Shown here in pieces: positions 10,405 to 21,765 of a stretch of DNA of 64,000 bases. The notes beneath the pieces were generated by a model. It saw only the letters and a list, made by a program, of their open reading frames with translations. It was not told the DNA's origin and did no database searches. The stretch spans positions 43,070,445 to 43,134,444 of the forward strand of contig NW_020954557.1 of assembly GCF_900497805.2 (NCBI RefSeq), written 5' to 3'. How positions within the stretch are numbered: the stretch's first letter is position 1; every line of letters starts with the position of its first letter. The stretch is from Vombatus ursinus. Taxonomy: Eukaryota; Chordata; Mammalia; Diprotodontia; Vombatidae. The position numbers and the translations under genes are program-made.

Positions 10405-11180
10405 CCACAAATATTTATCAAACACATGCTAGAGATACCTCTAGAGATACAATGGCAAAATAATGGACAATCTCTGCCCTCAAGGAGTTTATATTCTACT
10501 TGGGGAGGGCTACAACATGCAACATACAACATACAACAACTGTATGTGTGACAGATATATGCGTATATGCATATACATACATAAATACATATATGGTATG
10601 TATTATATATATTATATGTAAGCTGTTTAAACTTAAAACTTTGCTAAGACTATTGGGACACAAATACACACACACACACATACAGAGTTATTTGAGGAAG
10701 GAGAGCTGACTGTTGAGTAGAGTTCAGGAAGGTCTTCCCAAAGGAGGTAACATATTTGATTCAATTAAAAACTATTTGCTAAAGGACTCACTTTAAAGGA
10801 GGCACTGTGCTAGGCACAGATGATATAAAGGCCAAAGTTAGTTGACCATGCAGGGAGCTCAGGATTCTAAGAGGTAGAGCAGAGGATGGAGAGCATTCCA
10901 GGCCTGGGGGACCACCTACACCAAAGCACCAAAGTGGGGGATGGGATGCTGGCTTCTGGGAAGCAGCAAGGAGACCTGTTTGAGGGGACTGGAAAGGATG
11001 TCAATGGAGGGGGAATGTGAAATATTCCTACAAAGGTGGGTTGGAGCCAGATTGAGAAGGTTTCAATGCCAAGGTGAGGAATTTATATTTTTTAGGGAGC
11101 CCAGAAAGCTTTTTGAGCCAGAGGAGTAGCAGCTTCAGATGATTACCTGAGGAAGATGATTTTGGCAACTGTGTGGAGTA
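10405..11180 (+). repeat. R repeat with microsatellite expansions inside
   Basis: ATATTTATCAAACACATGCT, CTCTGCCCTCAAGGAGTTTA and TATTCTACTTGGGGAGGGCT open the element. The interior resumes after the microsatellites with AGAGCATTCCAGGCCTGGGG, a GAGCCAGA segment and CTGTGTGGAGTATGCATTGA, which parallels the interior of the copy at 25911-26790. A second R start (GGCACTGTGCTAGGCACAGA) at about 10800 suggests two overlapping copies. Confidence 0.55.
10550..10682. repeat. (TA/CA)n microsatellite cluster
   Basis: ATATATGCGTATATGCATAT-type units to about 10622, then (CA)8 at about 10663-10682. Sits inside the R repeat. Confidence 0.85.
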
Positions 11181-11584
11181 TGCATTGAAGAGGGGGAGAG
11201 AATAGGAGTAGGAAATCCAATTGGGAGACTGTTGTGATTATCTACTCGACAGGTAGTATACATCCAATAAAACTGAAAATATTTCTTTTGAGGGTATGTA
11301 CTTTCTCCTAGGAAGTTTTCAGACAATGGAAATGTGGCAAATGTTATTTAGGAAGTGGGATGGAGGATTTTACTATCTTTATCCTGTCACATAAGACCAC
11401 AGCTCAAAATTTATTGATTTCATTTCCCTTTGGTAGTAGTTCCAAGTAGTTGAACATAAATGTTTTGAGTATCTAATCCAAAGATAGGATGGAAAAGGTA
11501 TTTCAGGATCCTAATAGGATCTCAGATCCAGAACCAACTTCTGGTGGATTTGTATAGATGATATGATATATAAGGGGACTGATG
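11181..11584. other. Unrecognised sequence
   Basis: The first part may still be R repeat (GGGAGACTGTTGTGATTATC resembles the GCTATTGCAATAGTCC block). Nothing else is recognised. Confidence 0.35.
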
Positions 11585-11728
11585 TTTTCTTCTTTCCTTC
11601 CTTCTTTCCCTCCCTCACTCCTTTCCTTCTTTCCTTCCTTTTTCTTCCCTCCCTCCTTTCCTTCCATTCTTCTTTCCTTCCCTCCCTTCTTCTTTCCTCT
11701 CTTCCCTCCTTCCTTCCTTCCTCCATCC
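11585..11728. repeat. (TTCC/TCCC)n homopyrimidine tract
   Basis: About 145 bases of almost pure C+T in TTCC, TTCTT and TCCC units. The Lys/Arg/Glu-rich minus-strand open frames across it are low-complexity artefacts. Confidence 0.95.
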
Positions 11729-12378
11729 ACCATTAAACTCTGAATCTATGCAAACTATGTCATTTAAACAATAGCTATGTTTATAATTGGAATGAGTTGC
11801 ACCGTAAAAAATCAACTTATTTCCTAAGGAAATCTGTATTCATTAAGGTATCCAAAATGGAAAGTGGTCCCCAGATCATATGAATTCTCATTATTCAAAC
11901 CAAAAAGGTTTTGTCTTGATTTTTTTTTCCTCCTCATTTATTCATACTACCAGAGATGTGACCTTGTTCACTAATTAGATAAAGTGATAGCTGTAGGTCC
12001 ACAGGTCAAACAATAGCAGGTATTAGGTTCCAAAGACCAGCCTTACCTAGTTCCATAAGAACTAACTGACTATAGAAATGTCAGCATACTCCCTAGCTCA
12101 TTAGACCAACCAAGCCACTTTGTTGTACCTGTTGTAACATCTGACCAAGACAATTAAAATTTGTTGTGGATCTCTGTCATAGACGCCAATAGTAAATACT
12201 AAATCCAATTTGATTAATACACAATGCTATGCTATCAACTTTCCATCCAGTTTAAGGAGAGGAATTTTTGTTGGTGTGTGTAAGGAAGGGGCTTGTGTGG
12301 GGACTGCTGGAAAGGGTAAAGGGGAGGACTCAGAGTAATAAAGGTTCCTATGGTGAAGTTCTGGATAAAAGGGAGACA
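11729..12378. other. Unrecognised sequence
   Basis: No repeat recognised. It precedes the exon-like block at 12379-12482 and shows no poly(A) signal I would trust as that block's 3' UTR. Confidence 0.4.
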
Positions 12379-12482
12379 TTAACGATCACCCACACCAAAG
12401 AGCTGGAATAACTCAGCGTAAGCACTTCCATCATTTTGATTGAAGTGGAAGAGGAGAAGGTAGAAGAGCTCGTGCTTGGTGT
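12379..12482 (-). CDS. Candidate terminal coding exon, unrecognised protein
   Basis: On the minus strand a pyrimidine-rich stretch (CTTTCTATTTTCCTTTCTTG) leads to an ACTCAG acceptor-like site after position 12483. An open 104-base block follows, encoding 33 residues and a TAA stop: TKHELFYLLLFHFNQNDGSA, then YAELFQLFGVGDR. The frame stays open upstream to 12639, with a second acceptor-like CCCTTTCAG at about 12552, so a longer exon starting at 12549 is possible. The composition (aromatic/leucine helix, acidic loop, YAELF) looks protein-like and is not a repeat I know. I do not recognise the family. It could equally be chance or a pseudogene remnant, because no partner exon was found. Confidence 0.2.
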
Positions 12483-12649
12483 CTGAGTACCAAGAAAGGA
12501 AAATAGAAAGGAAAAAAGCTTTCAGTGCATCAAGAGCAGTTAACAGCACCTGAAAGGGAAGGAGAAGTGCTAACCTGCATTTTGTATAAGCTTTGCTTTG
12601 ATGAAAGAACTCAAAACGGTGAAGAAATGCTGCTTTCATTTAAAAAATA

Positions 12650-14014
12650 ATAATAATGTGAGATGCAGCTAACAACTTGCTACAACTAGTATTTACATGA
12701 ATGGCACTTCTGGAAAACGATGTTTTAATGATAGGCAATTAACCTTTAAATGTAGTAGCATCTTTAAAACATGGGATCATGGGCCAAAAAAGGAATCCTA
12801 TTGTGCACATAATGGAGGTTTGTTTTGAAGCACAACGTCCCAGTCCTCCATAGCAGTTATGGGATTTCACTAAGGCAATAGATTGACCAGTAATGCATAA
12901 AGCAATAGACCTTTATTATTGCCCATTTTATTTTACTCAAGGGGAGGTTCAAGGCCTAGAATGAAACATTCTAGAGATAGGAATGTGGGGCAAAGGGGAC
13001 AATAACAAGGGAACGATACAACCAGGTCAGAAAGAAGATGAGATCAGAGAGGTAGTCTCTCCTTCAGAGATGCTATCCTTAGCCTTGGCACCCCTGCCCC
13101 TTCTGGGATCTCCACAGACTTCTCCTAGTCATGTACAAGATGCCTGGGTAGCTCCCTGAGGCAACCAAAGGTCCATAGGTTATACAATGGGGGGTCAGTT
13201 CTTACTCCAGTGCATCTTGTTGGGTGTGATAAGCAGGGAGACACTAAACATTGGCTAATTCAGTGGGGTCACTAAATAAACTGCTGCTGTAAGAATTGGA
13301 GTATGGAAGTGTGACTGTTAGGTAGAATATGGGGACATACCCAGCATCCAGAGAAAAGGTAGACTGCAACAAGTAACATTTGGATCTCATAAACTCTGGT
13401 TCTTTTTAGATTACCTCACAGATACACCAGACTTGTTTAGTGAAGAGGAAGTGGAAAATAATATTTCTTCTTTGAGGATGCAGTTATGAAAACTTGGACA
13501 GGCAGATTTCAGAGATAACAACTAGCAGATTTTTATTGACAGAATTTGTGGATAGCTGAAGGTGAGAGGAGAGACATGAACAATGAGAACTTTATTATTT
13601 TTTCCCTTCAATCGACAAATAACTCCTCCAGGCTAAAGTATAGCAGAATGAATTCTCATAAACACAGTGTTTGTGGTGAATTATCTTTGTTAGTGAGGAG
13701 AAAAATCAATGTATTGATTTTTTTAATAGACAATACCTAGTTATAGGAGGCCTCAAAAACTCATCCTTTTAATCCAGAGGTCCCCTCAAAGAGAAGAATA
13801 AATAAGAGGATGAAGAAACTCTACCAAATAGAATGGAATTGTGGGAATTTGGTGTTTATGGTTGGTATAGGAGGCAAGAGGAAATAACACTGAGGGTAAA
13901 TTTAAGGAAAACAACCAAAGTCTGGTATATCCAGGACTCTACCAATAGGAACTCTTAATTAACCCAGCCTTCTCCATCGTGTCAGCAGGATGCCTGTTGA
14001 CACTGAGAAGGACA
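12650..14014. other. Unrecognised, largely non-repeat sequence
   Basis: Nothing assignable. It holds ordinary AT-rich sequence and a 64-codon open frame at 13546-13740 without domain. Confidence 0.4.
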
Positions 14015-14195
14015 ACTGAAATAATGTTAGATTTGGAGTCATCACGCTTGAGTTTGAATCCTGGCTCAACCAATGGGGCAAATCATTTCATCTGAGTCTC
14101 CTTAACATACTCAACTATAAAATGAGAGGGTTGGGCTAGATGACCTCTAAAATCCATTCCAGTTGTGAATAAATGAGTCTATCATTCTATAACTC
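14015..14195 (+). repeat. SINE-D
   Basis: TTAGATTTGGAGTCATCACG, TTTGAATCCTGGCTCAACCA, then CTATAAAATGAGAGGGTTGG and GCTAGATGACCTCTAAAATC. Confidence 0.8.
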
Positions 14196-14304
14196 TGAGG
14201 TACTACAGGGGCCTAAAGTACCCTCCAAACTTTAGAGGTTGAATTATGTATCAAACTTTTTCAAAATTTAAATAAAGTATTGGTACTAAGCAATGAGTAC
14301 ACAC

Positions 14305-14536
14305 ATTTTTGTTGTTGTTCAGTCATGTCTGACTCTTTGTGATACTGTGGACCATACTGTCCACCCACTGGAGTTTTCTTGGCTAAGATTCTGGACTGGT
14401 TTGCCATTTCCTTCTTAAGGCAAACAGGTTAAGTGACTTGCCTAGGGTCACACAGCTAGTGAGTGTCTGGGGCTGGATTTGATCAGGTCTTCTTGACACC
14501 AGACCCAGTGCTCTATCCATTGAGTCACCTATCTCA
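14305..14536 (-). repeat. SINE-A variant, antisense
   Basis: TTGTTGTTGTTCAGTCATGT, then a subfamily-specific block GATACTGTGGACCATACTGT, then GGTTTGCCATTTCCTTCTTA and the head GTGCTCTATCCATTGAGTCA. The copy at 39383-39612 carries the same variant block (CTCCATGGACAGTACTGG), so the two represent a distinct subfamily of SINE-A. Confidence 0.85.
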
Positions 14537-15184
14537 GTGGGTCTAAAATTCCATTTTTCCTGGAAAGGTACTATTGAGTCAAAATAATGAAAACAAAATC
14601 TGATTTTCCCATAGAAGCAATGGGGAATTAAATTTCTGATGACAGGACCGTTGCCAAACTTTTTTTTAAATCAAAATGATGATTAATGTCACATTTAACA
14701 ATATCTGAAGTCACTTTTTAAATATTTGCATTCTAGGATTTGGTACAAGTGTAATATAAAGTTTTCTAAGTTTTATGTGTGAGCCATATGAGCTCTGAGT
14801 TTTCTCATCTCAATTCCCACTCTCACAAATGAATAGGGTTCCCAAAGCTAGGCTAGCTCTATCTCCCCAGAACCTCAGAGGTTCTAGGGGTCCCTCTAAG
14901 GAGCAATGAGATAGCTTTCTCTAATGCCATCAGTTTGAGCCCACATTGATGTGGGTCTACCCTAAGATTCTCAGTTGAGAACAGATTTAGTCAGCCAATC
15001 TTTTAGAAAGGAATATTTATTAAAGTGAGAATAATTGCATACACAAATCAGTTGAATAAAGTCATCAATTACAAAAAAAAAAATATTGCATTTATAGTCC
15101 AGAGGTCTTGATTCTTTCTGCCTTGTTTTTGTGACAGCCATTGGGAGGTGAAGGCATTCCTTCATATGGGAGCAGCCCAGTGTG
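14537..15184. other. Unrecognised sequence
   Basis: AT-rich, with an A-run at 15073. No repeat or gene recognised. Confidence 0.4.
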
Positions 15185-15412
15185 GTGTGGTGTGATGGAA
15201 AGTGTACTGGACTTGGAGTCAGAAGAGACCCAGTCCCACCTCTGACTCATCAGCAAATCCCTCAGCTATTCTGAGACTCATTTTACTCATCGATAAATTA
15301 GGGGTAATAATACATAGTTGTAGTGCATACTCCATTGAGTCGTTGTGGGGTCACTTGAAACAATGTCTATAAAGCCCTTTGCCAGCCTTAAAAGACTATA
15401 TACACATTGGCT
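15185..15412 (+). repeat. SINE-B (MIR3-like)
   Basis: GATGGAAAGTGTACTGGACT, TGGAGTCAGAAGAGACCCAG, then GGGTAATAATACATAGTTGT and a tail CAATGTCTATAAAGCCCTTT GCCAGCC resembling MIR3/THER1 ends. Confidence 0.75.
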
Positions 15413-15454
15413 TAGTGTCATGAAATTCAGAAGCACTTTTTGGAGATTTCGACA

Positions 15455-15605
15455 GGAGGTGACAGAGCATAAAGAAAAGAGCACTGGATGAAGAATCAGG
15501 AGACCGAAAGAGCTTTGTGACCTTGGACGAGTCACTTAACATCTCTAACTCTCAATCTCCTCATGTGTAAAATAGGGGAGTTGGGCTAGATGATCTAACA
15601 ATTCA
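15455..15605 (+). repeat. SINE-D
   Basis: AAAAGAGCACTGGATGAAGA, GTGACCTTGGACGAGTCACT, GTAAAATAGGGGAGTTGGGC and TAGATGATCTAAC. Confidence 0.8.
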
Positions 15606-15635
15606 ATTTAATAATTACTAAGTGAGGGCTGAGGC

Positions 15636-15835
15636 ATCAATATACAATGGAAAGAACACTAGCTCTGGAGTGAGAAATCTTATATTCAAATCCTATCTTT
15701 GATACTTAATAGCTGAGTGGCCTTGGGAAGGTTATTTAACCTCCCTGGGCCTCAATTTCCTTTTCTGTAGAGGAGAGAGTTGAACTAGATGACTTCTGAT
15801 GTCCTTTCCAATTCTAGGTGCCTATGATCTGTGTG
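15636..15835 (+). repeat. SINE-D
   Basis: ATACAATGGAAAGAACACTA, CTGGAGTGAGAAATCTTATA, CTGGGCCTCAATTTCC and AACTAGATGACTTCTGATGT, with ATTCTAGGTGCCTATGATCT at the end. It abuts another R-type repeat downstream. Confidence 0.8.
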
Positions 15836-15839
15836 TGAG

Positions 15840-16170
15840 ACACAAGGATTGGAGTTGAAACTAAAGATTACCTACCCTCAAGGAGCTGCCATTCTATTGA
15901 GGTATGCAACAAAGGCATAGACAAGTACAATACAAGATGAAGAAGGCAAAGGATGAATTAAGGTCCTCTAGGAAAATGCTGAAGTGGAGACAGAGCTCTA
16001 ATGAATTAGAGAATGAAGGAAGACTTTATGGAGGTGTTGGCAACTAAGCTAATCCTTGAATCAAGTGTTCCCAGCCCAAAGAATATTCATAATGGACTGG
16101 GGAAGGTTTCCTGTCTAGGCATAGGCTGTGCAAATTCATGCATATGGGAGATAGTATGTAGAATATAGGG
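15840..16170 (+). repeat. R repeat, partial
   Basis: CTACCCTCAAGGAGCTGCCA, TTCTATTGAGGTATGCAACA and the interior GAATGAAGGAAGACTTTATG GAGG resemble the R copies at 25911 and 59377. The beginning of the element is missing. Confidence 0.5.
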
Positions 16171-16196
16171 TACAGTAGAGAGCTAAATTTGACATA

Positions 16197-17531
16197 ATTT
16201 CCTCGCTATCTATAAACATGCTCAGGTCTCCTTATCTTTAAAAAAACATTCCTCACTTGACCCTACTATATCCACAAGTTACTGAGCTACCTCTCTTCTT
16301 TTCATAAACTCTTCTTAAGAGTTGTATATAATTAAGGGCAGCTAGGTGGCGTGGTGGAGAGAGCACTGGCCCTGGAGTCAGGAGGACCTCAGTTCAAATC
16401 TGGTCTCAGACCGGACACTTGACACTTACTAGCTGTGTGACCCTGGGCAAGTCACTTAACCCCAACTGCCTCACAGCAACAACAACCACAACAACAAAAA
16501 GTTATATATAATCCATACTTCCACTCCTTCATTTCTCATCTCATTTCGGTGTGATTTCCCACCCTTCTGCAGAAACTGCTCTCCAAGTTATTGATGATCT
16601 CTTAATTTAAAAAGTCAACAGCCTTTTCTCAATCCTCTGTACCTTTTGATTCTAGTAACAACTCTTCCTCGTGCCTTTCTTTCCTTAACTTTTGTGACAG
16701 TCCTCTCTGTCACACAGAAAAAAAGTAGTCTTTCTTCCTATTTGTTTAATTGTTCACCCCGTTCCAATTTTTGCTAGATCATCATCCATCTCCCATCCAC
16801 TGAATGTAGACGTTCTATAAGGTTATATCCTGGAAGATCTTTTTTCTCTCTATATGCTTTCCTGTGATGATGTCATTGGTTTCCACAAGCTCAATAACCA
16901 TAGCTATGCATGTGACTTTCAAACATAAGTATCTAGCCCCAATTTCTGTCCTGAACTAAAGTCCTGCTTTGCAGCAGCTTCATGGATAACTCTACCTGCC
17001 TGTCTTTGTAGAACCTCAAACTTAATATATCAAAAAACTCACTATTTTCCCCACTAAAACCATGCCTTCTCCAAATTTGTCTATCTCATTTCAGAGTACC
17101 ATCATTCTCCTAGGTACCCAGGTCCATAATACTGAAGATCTTTCATTTTTCCCTTTCTGACACTCTCATATTCAGTCAGCTTCCAATTCCTGTCAACTCT
17201 ACCCCCTAAATATATCTTACATTGGTCCCCTTCTCTCCACTGACTCAGTTGACTCCCTAGGTCAGGCCTTCATCACCTGCATTATTCTACTACTCTCTTC
17301 ATTAGTCTCCCTGCATTTAGTCTTTCACCTTTCCAACTCATCTTCCAGATGGTTGCAAATAATATTCCTAAGGCACAGGTATGGCCAGGGCATTCTTCTC
17401 AAAAACCTTCACTGGCTCCTTATTAATTAGGATAAAATTCCATCTCCTTAGACTGATATTTAAAGCCCTTCACAACTTGGTTCCAACCTATGGATTTATT
17501 TCATATTACCTCTCATCATGCATACTATACA
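16197..17531 (+). mobile_element. L2 LINE (ORF2 reverse transcriptase to 3' part), decayed
   Basis: Phrases characteristic of L2 appear in order: AAACATGCTCAGGTCTCCTT, GAAACTGCTCTCCAAGTTAT, CCTTTTCTCAATCCTC, CAGCTTCCAATTCCTGTCAA, CTCCCTGCATTTAGTCTTTC and ATTTAAAGCCCTTCACAACT. The first part (to about 16678) is duplicated in inverted form at 17532-17866. A SINE-C interrupts it at 16321-16512. No open frame survives. Confidence 0.8.
16321..16512 (+). repeat. SINE-C (WSINE1-type) with TSD
   Basis: GGGCAGCTAGGTGGCGTGGT, GAGTCAGGAGGACCTCAGTT, TAGCTGTGTGACCCTGGGCA and a CAACAA-rich tail. It is flanked by GTTGTATATAAT (16321-16332) and GTTATATATAAT (16501-16512), 11 of 12 identical, which I read as the TSD. 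The inverted duplicate of the host L2 lacks it. Confidence 0.92.
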
Positions 17532-18320
17532 CTTGAGGAAGGGTTGTTACCAGCATCAAAAGGTACAGAGGATTGAGAAAAGGTCATTGCCTTTTTAAAT
17601 TAAGAGGTCATCAATAACTTGGAGAGCAGTTTCAGTAGAGTAATGGGGTGGGAAGTCACACTGAAATGAGTTGAGGAGTGAGGAGGTGGTGTGAAGAGGT
17701 AGAAGAATTGATTATGTACAACTCTTAAGAAGACTTTGACTGTGAAAAGGTGAAGAGGTATAACTCAGTAGCTTTTAGATATGGCAGGGCCAAGGGAAAA
17801 GTGTGGTTTTTTTTGTTTGTTTGTTTAAGGAAAAGGAGACCTGATTATATTTGTAGGTAGTGGCAGGGAGAGCCAGTAGCTAGATTTTGAAGATGAAAGG
17901 GAAAAAAGGAATTGATCCCCTTTCCAGAAAAAAAGGAGGCGGTGGATTCGGGGACACAAGTAGAAAGGCTAACATTGGCCAGGAAAAATATAGTCCATTT
18001 CCTGTGACTGCAGCAAAGGAGATAAGAACAGGTGAAAAATGCAGAGGATTTTGAGTCATAGAGCCAGGAATCCAGACAGTTCCCAGAGGGTGGCCTTAAT
18101 TTTTTCATTAAAGTAGGAGGCAAGATCACCTATTGAGAGGAAGAAGTTGGGTGTAGTGTTGTACGTTTGAGAACAGAAGGAAAGGCTTGAACCAGTGCCT
18201 TTGGGAAATATGATAGAATCTACCTGGTAGATTTATAAAGTAAAGCCTTCTGCCTGAAATTATATGATCTCTATAATACTTGGGGCCACTTTTAGTATCA
18301 CTTTTGGAGAAATGGATCAA
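17532..18320 (-). mobile_element. L2 LINE, inverted; overlaps in content with the upstream L2
   Basis: Read in reverse it is L2 sequence from the end of the endonuclease region into the reverse transcriptase. The part at 17532-17866 is the reverse complement of 16197-16678 minus the SINE, and it shares a block with that arm (GGTACAGAGGATTGAGAAAA preceded by CCAGCATCAAAA) that differs from ordinary L2. The part after 17866 reaches further 5' than the other arm. An open frame at 17845-18129 (minus) is an L2 remnant. Confidence 0.75.
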
Positions 18321-18950
18321 TCAACATGTGCTTATTTTGCTCCCTTCTTTTCCTCATGGAAAAATTTCCTGTAGCAAACACAAACATTCAAGATCAAACC
18401 GTTGGCCATTCTTCTGCCTCTGAAAGAGCAAGTCTTTCTTCTTGTTCAAGCTTCCATGTCATCAGTGCCAATATCTTCTTCTTGAACCTTGATGTTTTGC
18501 AAGACACATCTGCCTTTCAAATGGATGAAACAACCCTTATTTGTACTGAAATTTTCATCTTTTAATCCCTTACAATGTCATTGCTTCACAATATAATAGA
18601 GACAACATTTGGGCTTAAAAAGTGGTCAGCCTCAAACGCACACAGCATTGAATTTGATCTTGAATCTTCCAAGTCAAGTTATTCCATCTCACCAAAGTCC
18701 TGCAGATTGGCTAAAGAGATTGAACCATAAGCCATCCCTAAAAAAATGCTTTTTCATTTTATCATCCAATTTTAAGGATTTTTAATGTTTGAATAGCATA
18801 AAGTTATGACTTATTGTTTATTATACCATACATATTAGAACTGAGACATCCTGCTGAACGTTCTTCAAAGTGGCAGGCTTGGAAGACAATGAATTTATTT
18901 AAATGATATGGCCATCATCTATAATGTTTTTGTATGCCTATTTTGGAAAA
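18321..18950. other. Unrecognised; possible old pseudogene on minus strand
   Basis: The region is not a repeat I know. Minus-strand phrases such as AACATCAAGGTTCAAGAAGA AGATATTGGCACTGATGAC read like coding sequence (IKVQEEDIGTDDMEA), but the frame is short and no family is recognised. Confidence 0.25.
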
Positions 18951-19085
18951 GAGAGACATTGTGGTATAGTAGATAGAGTGCTGCTGGACTCAGAGTCAGG
19001 AAGATTTCAGATTTGAATCTCACCACTAGCTCTGTGACCATAAGCAAATTATTTAATCTCTTGGAGCCTCAAGCAACTCTAATAA
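18951..19085 (+). repeat. tRNA-headed SINE fragment (A/B class)
   Basis: TTGTGGTATAGTAGATAGAG, GACTCAGAGTCAGGAAGATT, CTCTGTGACCATAAGCAAAT and TCTTGGAGCCTC. The tail is lost. Confidence 0.75.
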
Positions 19086-21264
19086 TATGAATTATAAATA
19101 AATTTCAGTCTCCATACATGAGGGAAATTCCTACATGGTCAAAATCATAAGCCCATGACATATGAATTGCTGTCAGAGACAGTTTAGTATCTTCTCAGGA
19201 AAATGGTCCTTATTGTTTTATAGTCACTTGACTGGTCTCTTTGGTTTTAGATCTTTTTCTCCTTCCATTTCTAGCTACTTTATTCAGTTCACTTTATTCC
19301 CATCTTACTGCCTTTCCTACTTAAGTCAACATCTATGGAGATGGGGCCAGGAGCCCAAGGAGAACAATTGTGAGCCCTACTCATCACACGTCAGGAGGCA
19401 GAGTGACCAATAAGTTGTTCTCATTGTGTTCCTTCTGGCTGTGCCAGTTCCTAAGCTCCCGTAACTGTCAGTTGGAATCAGTACCATATCTTCTGCATTC
19501 TAAGCTCTGAAGGCCAGTTTTGAAGATTGGTAGAAGTCTCTAATTTCAAGGGACAAGTCTATTTTGAACCAAGGGGCTCTACCCTAATAACAACTAAATG
19601 CTGGCTTCTCAATCCAGTCAACATGTCTCATATCGCTAGGACCTACTGTTCTGTGCAGAAAGTAAAGGAGAAAGGGTGAATCATTACTTCCTTCCTTCAC
19701 AATTGCAAACAGCTAGAAGATAACAGTATCCTTTGAAAATCATAGTATTGTGAAGGATGGCTTAATAGCCAGATTCTTAATATTCAGTCACTCTCTATCT
19801 TGGAAACCATTTCCCTCAGATCCTGAGCTGTCTGTATCCCCATTCTCCTATTTTTGACCATTTCTATCCCACAATAACATTTCTAGCCACAAAATTCACA
19901 TTTCCATCAGTATACACAAAACAGCTTTTCTATGGAAAATGATATAATTGTAATACACATGCAATGCTCTTCCTCCTTCATATGACTACCAAATTGTTCT
20001 TCCTTATACATGGATCTAGTCACATCCCTACTTTGCTCAAAGCCTTATGTGAAGCATGGCTCCTTTTGTATGTGATTACTAAAGGCAGCAGAAAAAGATC
20101 ACTTTTGTATGGAAAACTGATAAGATCCACTTGTAAATATACATTATCCCTCAGATAAAATGACATGGAGAAACACAGATTATTATAAGACCTGGATAGA
20201 GAAAACTGTTCCATCAAATGAATGTTCTGTGAGTGCAGACTGGTAGAGGGCTGCAGGGCATTGTGACCAATCAGTTCATCAGCTTGTGTTGCCTTCTACT
20301 GTCTTCTCTGGTTTGAGAGGGAGAAACAGAGGAGAAAAAAAAATATGCTTTGCATCTGTTTTGCTGTGATCTGTGCTATAAGAAGAGGATTGGAGCTAAT
20401 AGGACAGAGCAGAATCCTCAGCTATTTGTAAATTTGAAGAGCTTGGAAGTGCTCTGATTTAAGGAAAGTACTTGTCACTGAAAGAGTGTAACACTTTTCT
20501 CAGTGCCCTGTTGAAGGTGGCTATGAGTGAAAAGAGTTTGTAACTGTTTCATTGACTTGAGGGCAGAAGAGGAGTGATTTTGCCCTGGAGGGCAATGGTA
20601 AGTTCTGAAAGGGGAACAGATTGCAGAAAAACCACTTTATGTAGTGCAAATAGTTTCTGAAGGGATTAAGAACAAAAAAGTCCTGAATTGGGAGCTGACT
20701 CAAAAATATGAGTTTCTCTACTTACATGCCTACCTAGTAGATTTATTTAAGTATTTGTTCCCTTCCATACCCCACCAGCCACAGCATGCATTAGTGAGAA
20801 GATGTGACCCAGGTTCATGGGTAGACTGTAATATTGTGATTATTTCTTCTCTAGTTTTTTTTATTGCAAAATTTTATGATTATTCCTTCTTTTGTCTTTA
20901 AATAATTATGATATTTGATTATTCCTGCTTTTGCCTTCTCATTTAGTAAATGTTATATTTAAGAGTTAATGGTATCATGGCAACCAGGTTACCCCTAGAT
21001 TCATACTATGACCCGAAAGTAAAGAGAGTTGTGAGTTAACATTATGGTCATGGCCTTTCTATCTAGGAACCTCAGACCTGCCAGTATGAGTAAAGGTTGG
21101 GGTAGATTGAGCCAGCCCAGAGAATGAGGATGGGGGTCAATATCATACCCAGATTATACTTTAAAAAGCTACCTTCCAAGTTAAAACAATTGCCTACCAA
21201 GTAAAAATCAAGATCCTTAGTCTCCTAAATAACCTGGGTGAGATCTATCACCAGCAAGTTGCCC
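19086..21264. other. Unrecognised, largely non-repeat sequence
   Basis: The longest stretch without a recognised repeat (about 2.2 kb). Contains a T-run and a TGATTATT duplication near 20835-20930 (TAATATTGTGATTATTTCTT, TTTTATGATTATTCCTTCTT, TATTTGATTATTCCTGCTTT), a local tandem echo. Open frames are short and without domains. Confidence 0.4.
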
Positions 21265-21682
21265 TGCTGGTGGTCGGCTTATTTTAGGCATTGTAAGCCT
21301 TTCACACTCTGGTGCCACCTTTCCTTTCTATATAATTTCTTTCCATGTGTTTTATATTCCGATCAAACTGTCCTTGTCATCTCTCATTCATATGCCATGC
21401 TTCTTGACTCTGTCTTACTTGTACCAGTCTCTATGCCTGGAATGCCTTCTCCCTAATCAATTGAAACACACTTATCCTTTAAAGCCCAGCTCAAATGCCA
21501 ACCTCTGCTCCCAATTAGTTAATGACCTATGCCTTGGACCTCAACATGACTTTAAATGTATACTTTTCTTATGCATATATTGTATATTATATGTAATAGT
21601 TTTTTTGCATCATATTCTTCTATAAGACTGTAAGTTCCCTTGTCACCTAGTGGAAGGTAAACAATAAATACTTGTTGAATTT
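21265..21682 (+). repeat. L2 LINE 3' end
   Basis: AAGCCTTTCACACTCTGGTG, TATGCCTGGAATGCCTTCTC, AAAGCCCAGCTCAAATGCCA, ACTGTAAGTTCCCTTGTCAC and AATAAATACTTGTTGAATTT. The open frames at 21238-21625 are L2 remnants. Confidence 0.85.
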
Positions 21683-21765
21683 AATTTAATTTAAAAATGA
21701 GGAAATTGGATCAGATGATCCATAAGGTCCCTCTTCTCTCTAAAATTCTATGATACCAGTGCAAG
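21683..21765 (+). repeat. SINE-D tail fragment
   Basis: AAAAATGAGGAAATTGGATC, AGATGATCCATAAGGTCCCT and AAAATTCTATGATAC. Directly follows the L2 tail. Confidence 0.65.

Noticed and set aside
11503-11815. Overlapping Lys/Arg/Glu/Gly-rich minus frames
   Set aside because: They translate the (TTCC)n tract in three frames; low-complexity artefact.
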